Shown: positions 52,201 to 61,200 of the stretch, in pieces
How the letters are laid out: each line of letters begins with the position of its first letter
How positions within the stretch are numbered: the first letter of the stretch is position 1
Origin: Macrothele yani
Taxonomy: Eukaryota; Arthropoda; Arachnida; Araneae; Macrothelidae
Reading direction: 5' to 3'
NCBI GenBank assembly: GCA_039090855.1
Contig: CM077027.1
Coordinates: 100,854,424-100,918,423 of the forward strand
DNA length: 64,000 bases
The notes under the pieces: generated by a model
The model's input: only the letters and a program-made list of their open reading frames with translations
Database searches by the model: none
What the model was told of the DNA's origin: nothing
Made by a program: the position numbers and the translations under genes

Positions 52201-55200
52201 AAGCAACTTTTGAATTTCCCACCCTGTTGCTGAGGCTCCATGTCGAAAGGCATTGTTTACAATGTGAAGTCCACAGCTCCCTGTGTTTAGGAGTTGGACA
52301 TTTGAGTCAGCACTAAGTGTTGATTGCAGCATATCAAAAAACTTCCAATTAACATTGGGTCCATCCATTGATAACTGCACAATGTTACACAGTGGGAGGC
52401 ACGCCATGCATTCAAGAAATGTTTCCATCATTATGTCTGCACTAGCATGACCCAAAAAAACTGATGACAAATATCTGGTTGAAACTGTTCCTTTTCCCCA
52501 TAAACGAACATGTATATCCATTTGTTTTGACTGACTAAACTTGTTTAAACTTTCGTCAAACAAAATCACAAAATTTTCATTTTCAGTTTTGACTTCCTGA
52601 ACCAACACTGATTTAAAGTGAGGTGCCAAACCAAAGCAACAAATGTAGGAACATTTTTTTCGCCACAGCTGAAGTTTCCAGCAATTCTGCTGTCAGAAAA
52701 CATTAGGCGGAATAAAACATCATTACCTGCACAAGACCTGTAAGAGTAATGGGATTTAACCACTTTTAAACACCACAATGCTTCTGCTTTAATGGTTGCA
52801 TTTTTTTCAAGAGGAATATGCAGAGGAATAGATGTGGATGCAATAGGCTGTACTTGTTTATCACTTGATACACATAGCAATTTATCAACAGTTAGTGGAA
52901 CATTTTTACAGCTTTCTGTCAACACACTATGTTTTTTTCCTTTCATGTGGCTTCTTAAAGCGGATTCCCCCATATTCGAAACATCTATTATTTTAATGGA
53001 TAAAAATGCATTTTGCAACATGGCAATTGCTTTCATCTTTTTTAATCCATCCAGCATATTTAGGATTTATTAGCCAAAGATCACTAAAAGTACACTTACC
53101 CATATTTAATAGGGGGGGGGGGGGGGGGGGGTGGTAAAAAAATGGGTAAATCAACTGAAACAGTAAATGAAAACCAAAAAAAATATCTAAGATCAGGAAC
53201 CACACAACTAAAAATTGAGAATTTCCCCTGAGTAAGGGGCTACACATGTGACCAATTACTATAGGCCAGATTTTAAGTAATTAAAGAAAAAGGGGTCTTA
53301 CTGCTATGTTCTTTCCTGCTCCCCCAGCTTTGTCCTTTAGGCAGCCTGGGTTGCAAATGCTTTGGCATTGATTTAGTCTTCATTCAAAACAAGGAAACAA
53401 CACTTAGTGAAGTTACTGTTTTATGACCTGTATGCCAATCAGTAGACAGAGTGTTGTGCTAAAAGACTGTTACAAAGCATCACCTCTTACAGCTGGGCTC
53501 CAAACCAGAGGAAAGGAAATGTTAACAAACACTTAGTGCCTGAGGGAAGCAAAACTTTGTACTGGGTCTCCTCCTCCAAGTCTCAAATCTTTCATACTTA
53601 CCCAGCTGGAGAGTGGACGTAGGGCTTCAAGCTTGGAGAATGAATACTGTTCTTATATCTATGCCTTTGAATTTAATTTCGACCATTTTCAACAGGGTAG
53701 GTTCCTAGGTTGTACCTAACAGCATACTAAAATTTCGCCAAAATCCAACCCCTTTTACGTGAATTATCGTACGGACAAATGGAAAAAACCAAAGCATAAA
53801 CGTTTCTGCAACCTACAGTTCGAAAGGGTTAGTAATTTCTAAAATAAAAACATAACGAACAGCGTGAAAACTAGCTCATACACAGAATATTTGAAACTAC
53901 AGTATGCGCTCTCAATTATTAGGGATGATAGGGGGAAGGGAATACAGCTGTCCATAATTAGCATGTTCTCGTTGCGCTAGGCGCTTAAGCACTGCTGAAT
54001 TCCGTCAGACCCCCAATGGTCAAATGATTGAAATGTGCTGATGTTCATGGAATGAAATAGTTGATCAGCTATGATAACCGCATAAAAGTTCGAAGGGGGA
54101 GGAGGGGGGCGATTTTTTTTTTACTTTATGCAACATTCTACATTACTCCAGTATTTATCTTGTCATCATCAACAATAGCAATGTAACTACCACTTACGAT
54201 CGCGGATATCGGCCAACTGAAAATCTGCCATACAACTAAGGGATACAACACACAGGTATCATGTTACAGTGTATTGTAATTGAAAAAAAAAAAAGATTTC
54301 AGAAATTAAAATCGAAAAAAAAAAACTTTCAGAAATTAATATCATCAAGTCATGGTGTTTCAAAAATCCGCTTTCCTTTATAATGTTTAAAAACATGTAA
54401 TGTTTTTTCTTTTTTACCTGTCGTGTATAATAAAATGGGTTGATTTTTTTATGGAATCAGACGTCCATATGTCCGATTGTCTTCGTCTGAGTTCACACGT
54501 TAGCTACTGTGTACAAGTAGACATATTTTTTCAGCTCAAAAATATGTAGTTTTGTATGTATTCACAGTATAACTCATTCCGTATTCCCACAGAACAAAAT
54601 TCAGTAGATACAAATGAAGAACATCAAGACCCACCCAACACCATGTTTCCGATTGTCTGCTGTTTATATTCAAGAAATGCGAATATGGATCAATGGTGAA
54701 TGCAGCGACTATGGTTTTTATTTATTACCAAGAAAAAAAGGGAGCCTGAAAGCTGTAAAGCTGAAACGGATATTTCTCCCCTTCCCGAAAACATTCCGAT
54801 TAAGTTCAAACAGCAGGAGCACGCGTCCACGCACACTCAACCTCTGGAATGTCCTGATGGAACGGCTTCTTTTCATTTGGCACATCGCCATAAATCACCA
54901 CCTGCAGCTCACTGAAGTGTCTTCCTCCTTCACCCTAACTTTAGGAGAAAACGTCAAAAAAAAAAAATGCTGCCCAATTTTCGACAAAATGACCAAATTT
55001 ACGTCATAACGTTGCAATTTACTAAAATACGTTTATCTGCTGAATTTCGCCTAAATCCATTGAAAACTTTTTAATTATAGATTTTTTTATTAAAACAGTA
55101 ACTCAGACATCTGAATAAAAATGTATGTTTGTAATTAAAATAGAGTCCATATCATCACAGAAACAAAATTTAAGGATCACTCTGTTTAAATAAACCATGG

Positions 55201-58200
55201 CATCTAAAAAATAATTTGCTTGCTTTTCCCGTAATTTATAATTGCCGTTTCTTTTTTTGAATCCGATTTGGCAACGGAAGATTTTTTTTTTTTTGCATCT
55301 GCTAAAGTTTCAAACGGAATTCGGCGAAATTTGCACTAGAACTTTATTGTGATGTATTTTAACCACTGTAAAAATTTTACTGTGTTATTTTCAAAATTCC
55401 GGAAAATGGATTTCTGAAAATATCTCTTAGTCCTTTTGAGCCGTGGAAGTGATAAACAGGTGTTTGCTTTCTTCCCAACCAAGGGCTTCGGATCAGCGCT
55501 CCCAGCTGTCAATCAACCGTTGCTATGGTAACACACTTTCTGCTCAAGGCTCACTGTCTAAAGAGGCACACATAATAAAAATTTCCAATGCTAACTTTTT
55601 AAGTTTTAAACCGATTCAAATGGAATTTTGGGAGTGAGCTTCTGTAATCCAATTATAGTAAATGTAAAAATTTCAGCCACTTTTGTGAAAAATTCGCAAA
55701 GATAGTTTTCTTATTTTTTATCATAAGTAGCCGAAGTCTCTTGAGGGGTGGGCCGGAAGCAAGCGTCTTAATGCAATAAACAAGGAGCAGATGAATGTGT
55801 TGTTCAGGCATACTCTTCACTGGTGGATGCCAGCTGACTTGGTAAACACGCGACCCCCTTGCAAATGCTAAATGTCTCTTCTTTCCCCTTCTGTTGTTCT
55901 CAGTAGTTGTCGGACGGACATCAAGCTCAGGGCTAGAGAATGCATCAAGCTCCCCTTCCCTAACAGACCTGCTAGTAATCATCCAATTTTATTGCACTGG
56001 AAGTAGTGCTTCCCCCCCCCCCCAGCCAAATTAGGATTTGGGCACATCCGAAACACCACTGTAGCCAGCGGTTTCTTTGAGAACAGAGGAGAGGAACTTA
56101 AAAAAATTAAGGGGTAACAGTCAGTAACACGATTTCCTAAAAGGGCATTTTTTTAAGCACTAATTTCGAATTTCAAGGCTTTTCAAGACAGCATTAAAAA
56201 AATACCGTTTTTCCAGGATATTCCAGGCTTTGAAAACATAATCATGATTTTCCAGGACTTTCCAGGTTTTCAAGCACGCGTGCGCACCCTGGGGACTCTA
56301 AGAAGCAGATATATAGACAAAAATAAGATATACATCTACGCAGAAGGTATTCCCATAAGGTTTTTCGAGGTGAGCAGTATTCGAAGCATTGTTGCTTCCT
56401 CATAGCGAAAATCTGAGGATGTTCATATTCCTAAGCTAAGTTTGCTTAGACTCAGTTGCTCGGAACTGCACTGTCCCGGGTGGTGTAATGGGTAGCATAC
56501 TCGAACAGAAATCGGGTGACGGAGGTTCTATTCCTGCTCCTTGGCGATGAAAATTTTAAGTTTTCTGAGAGGTGGCACATGGATGACCAGTAAGTGTTAC
56601 AAGCAAAATTCAGAATTTATATTGTTTGCTTTGAATATTCTGAATATTCTATTGATCTCATTTTCCCTGAATGTTTTGAATATTCTATTGACCTCATTTT
56701 TCATGGTTTCAACTCTTTTACAAATCTATCTACCCATGAGAGTATATTTTTTTAAATTAATTTCCAACATGCAGAATGTGCTTCCTCATACTTATAATTA
56801 CAATGCTTTCCAATGAATTATCTTTACTACCAAAACATTGGTTGGATCAACGAAAAAGTAACACTTCAACAATAATTATAATAAAATAAAAGAAGACAGT
56901 TTCAGGTCCTCAGCAATGTACATATACAAGGATTGGAAATTTATCAGTGAGAACATAATGGTTACATTGGAATATAATATAGGATTTGACTCTAGTAAGC
57001 AATATACCTTCAACACAGTCACCAGAATTCTCCCAAACTTGCTGCCATCTGTATGTAAGTCTTGGTATGCAGTCAGCAAGGCAAGACACGTTGATCTTTG
57101 CCATGGATAAGTCTATGGCTTTTACAATGTCGCCAATGGTCTTGAAACAAATCCATTGAAGCAGTGCTATTATCTTTGAAAACAAATTGAAGCCACAGGG
57201 CTTTAAAAGTCAGGTGAATAGGGAGGATGGTACATCACTTCCCAACTCCACTGATGAAACAGTTTGGCCGCAATGCCACCAACATGGCAGCAAGTGTTGT
57301 CATGTTAAATTATCGGAGTATGCTTCAGCAAATGACACTGGGTCTACCGGAGAGCTGGATGCATGTTATGTTCAAGGAAATGCACATAATGTATTGCATT
57401 ATCTGTCCTGGAGATACAGCATGTGTTAGTATGACCCCATTCCAGTCATAGCCAGGGATGATCATTACCTTAACGTCAGTAGGGTTCCGTCGGACGTTTG
57501 TTCAGTGTTGCAAACGGTATGGCTCCGTTCATTAGACTGGCATTTGAGTACCGGTTCATAACACTGCATTCACACTCATACTGTTCCAGATGGAGTCTAG
57601 CTGCTTCATAACATTGTGATTTTTCAACATCACTTAAAAGCGGTGAAGCACCCAACGTGAGGCGATTTCCCCCCATGTTTATCCATTTTTTTCAAATTGT
57701 GCAGCACAATTGTACACTATCAGTCATTCTCCAATAACACTGACAAAGCAAGCACTTGAGTTTCACTCACCTGGAGATGTCGGTGCCCATAAGCACAAGC
57801 CACATTTCTCAGTATTTTTTTGTAAGGCTGCTACTCGCCTTGTTACCGTGCTATATGGTAAACCAGATGCTTCACAAGCTTCTTGCAATCCTTCTCAACA
57901 TTCCTTTGTGGTACGACTTCTAGCAACTTCTACTTTCAGCCAACAGCCCTGCTTGAACTTTGTAAGCATGGCTTTAGATGGCTTACCAACTACAAGGTGC
58001 ATCTGCATTGCTACTGCACATATGCAGTTTGAGAGAGGATTCAACCATTCTACCCAGGGTTACATCGGGAAGGTACATTACATAGGGGATAACCATTGCG
58101 ATTCTCTTGGAGGACTCCTGTCCCCTCTGCAGCACGATTCTCACTAAATAACTTCCAACCCCCATAATATTGCACCTTTAACACTGATGGGCCATTATAT

Positions 58201-61200
58201 CACACACATTTGAACTCATACTGCCATTAAGTGGTATTCAGTAATGTTCCTTACAGGAACAAAAAATGACAGTTTGCAACAAATTTTCCTTCTTCACCTC
58301 TTTCTATCCACTAACATATTGCTCCACCTTGACCACTAACAGCTGAACTTCTAGAACAGATCCATCTTATTCTAATGTACCCCTTGGTCTAGCCTGATAT
58401 CTACCTCAATGTGTTCTCATTTATTTCTTCTTCTTGCTGCTGAATTTGCCCCCCCCTCGAAAATATTTCCGTTACATCTGTCAGCAGTGTTTAGACTATT
58501 AAAGCAGGTCTTTGGCAAACCTCAAACTTTATGAAAATACTTTCTTAGACAGATATTTCATCTACTTTACATTAACAGAGAGCAGAATCATACACATTCA
58601 ATTAAAATCCTACTATTATGTAACCTACATCTCTTAGAAAATTTTGTGCATTCAGTGAATATTTTAATATTTAACCTTCTACTGTACAATGGAAGCATGG
58701 GACTAAGTGACAGCAGACATCTTGCTTCCATGTTTTGGTAACACTATGCTGAAAAGAACACATACCCTTCATAAATTGTGGATTCTGTCAACAAAGCCCA
58801 TATACTGCACTTAACTAATACCTGCATATGCCAGAAAAAGAAAGTAGAAATTCTCATTATATGGTTATTATCCACTTCTACTGCATATAGACAGACCAAG
58901 GGTACTTCGTCTTCCAGTTTACTATTCTAGTAAAATCTAATACTTAAGGACAATTTATGAAATGGTATATATTTGGATACAAGATATTCATATAAATGAC
59001 TGAGTAATATAGTCTAATGCAATATACAGTAGAATCTAGTAATTCAAAATAATTATCAATAAAACATTTTCTGAGATTCATTAAATCATCAGAAATGTGA
59101 AATACAGGGTGCAATACAAAAACCCAAGTTCTGATTCTTAAGCCAAAGCAGGCATTAAAAGAATAGCAAATCGATGTAGCATACAAAAACGCATAATACT
59201 AACAGCATCAGTAATGCCAATGATGATGATAATGCTAAAGGCATTTAAGACAAGGGTGTTAGTGCCCCTACCATGTTTCGGAGAAATTCTTGGAGCGGGA
59301 AAATATTCAATTTGGAGCAGAAACGTTGGGTTTTGGAGCGAGAAATGTGCGTTTTGGAGCGAGAAAATTTACATTTTGGAGCAGAACTCAGGTTTTGGAG
59401 CAGCTAATGATAGTATTTTTATTTGTTAAAAACACATGTTGTGCTTTAAGTTATGTTTATATACTGAATTACCATTATTTTATGAACTATAAAAAAATGT
59501 TATATTTCAGGTTTGATGACATTTTACTGCTTTTCTTATGACTGTTAATTAGCATTTCTGTCATTCCTACAGTGAGATAAATGGGAAAATAATTATACTA
59601 CACACGACTTATTGAAAACTACATACATGACCTGCAATATTTTTAGAGTAACACATTATAATATCAGGCATTTCCTTCTGAATGCATTTCTTTTGCTGTA
59701 ACACGAATAGGATGCTGCCGCGTCCAAGAACTGTTGCTATTGTTACTGAATGCTTGCGAATACACACTTAGGAAGAATGAATAATATGTAATTATTGTTT
59801 GTTCTTTGGTTGGTTTTTAGCAGCATATTTTTCGAGATTCATGGCATTCAGATGAAAATACATTATTTCTGAAACCAACCAACTGGCAAGCCACGCGTAC
59901 GTGGTTTGCGTGCGCATCACAAACTACTAAGGTTTTCTGAAGGAAAGCGTACCTTTGATATAAAAGGAAAACTAATGTAAAATTTAATAATCAAATTGTA
60001 AAATAACCTTTCAGCAGTTGCGCCATGATACTTTTCGTACAACATTTTTCATCCAGTAATTATCAATATCAAACTTTCGTTATTGATGTAAACAATTACA
60101 ACTGGAACCAAAACTATAAGATAACAGTGAGATTTACTAAAGTTGGTTATATAAAAGCTGCTTCCATCGCTTAACGCTAGCACAGTGACATTTTGGCGCG
60201 GAATTGCCCCCTGCCCCTTCTTAAGTAGTAGTATCAGTTTATGACTTTTTTGTTGTTGCTGTCTGAAAGAGCCACTGCTCTTGCATACGTGGGATCCTGT
60301 ACGTATGGACATGGACATTAAACAGACGATTGTGAGTTAGTAAGTGATTCAACGCACCTTCCATCTGGAAAAAGAAAATTGTGAGGGTGAAGATGTTCCC
60401 CAATGTAAGTCAAAATGAGAAGAAGAAAACCTCTTAAAATTCTGCTCCCTAAACGTATGATGCAAAATTCAGACTAAGTAAAAACCAAAAGATCGGTATT
60501 CCTGATAATTGATTACAAGTTATGCGATATAAACAATCCTTTCATTTATCCATAGATCTCGTGATGGATTTTAATTAACGTACACGAGACTGACGAAGAA
60601 TAAAAGACAAAGCTGTACTTTTTAATTTGGTGAAAAATCAGACTGCGCGGTGAGAAAGTGTGAATATTACACAGCATGAACAAAAAACTGAATCGTTCCT
60701 GGTAATTTATTTATAAAAATAAATAACTAGATCACACTACTGTATTCACAATTATAAAAGTACCGAATTCCAAATAAAATAAGGTGGTTTCAAAAGACAT
60801 AGCTTCAAACAGTTTTTTTTTCTTCTTGGTTTTGTTCTTGTACTTGCTAGAAAATTAGCTCTGGTTTCCTCTTGCAAGCAAACCCTGCTTTCTAAAATAA
60901 AAAAAAAGTTTGAAAGCTCTGATATCAGAATTCATGGTTCTCAGGCTGAAAGTTAATCTTTAAACATGATGGATAAAATTGTCATCTAAGGGAATAAAAA
61001 AAATGAAAAAAAGAAAGAAAAGTAACAAAGAAAAATGATGAGGGAAAACTTCTCAGCAAGTTCCATGGCCATATTTGTCTTTTGTTCACTTTGCCACTGC
61101 GCAGCATCCACTGTTTACTTTTTTCTGCTGATAGTTTTCCCTTTATCATTTTTCTTTTGTTACTTTTCTTTCTTTTTTCATTTTTTTTATTCCCTTAGAT

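Larger units (their letters stand above)
48795..56291 (-). mobile_element. Full-length hAT-like transposon (7.5 kb) with 6-bp target-site duplication
   Basis: The element is bounded by perfect duplications GGGACT (48789-48794 and 56292-56297). The ends CAGGGTTCGTAC and (reversed) CAGGGTGCGCAC are short imperfect inverted repeats with subterminal TTCCAGG repeats. In minus orientation it carries the 109-codon ORF (55982-55653) and then the transposase (53247-50655). Classical hAT elements make 8-bp duplications; the 6-bp length, seen at three loci here, points to a distinct subgroup (Repbase names such as hAT6 or IS3EU would be candidates; I cannot decide). It is a likely source for the 2.55-kb derivative at 42042. 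Confidence 0.88.

Noticed and set aside
48967..53917. Separate transposon inserted into the larger hAT-like element
   Set aside because: No terminal inverted repeats or target-site duplication at these junctions; only 2 bp of microhomology. Deletion in the other copy is the simpler reading, though a genome search would settle it.
57710..58147. 145-codon plus-strand ORF as a gene
   Set aside because: It is antisense to a recognisable mariner helix-turn-helix remnant.
60049..60318. 89-codon minus-strand ORF ([15 protein letters not shown]...)
   Set aside because: No homology, no splice or promoter context and average composition; probably chance.
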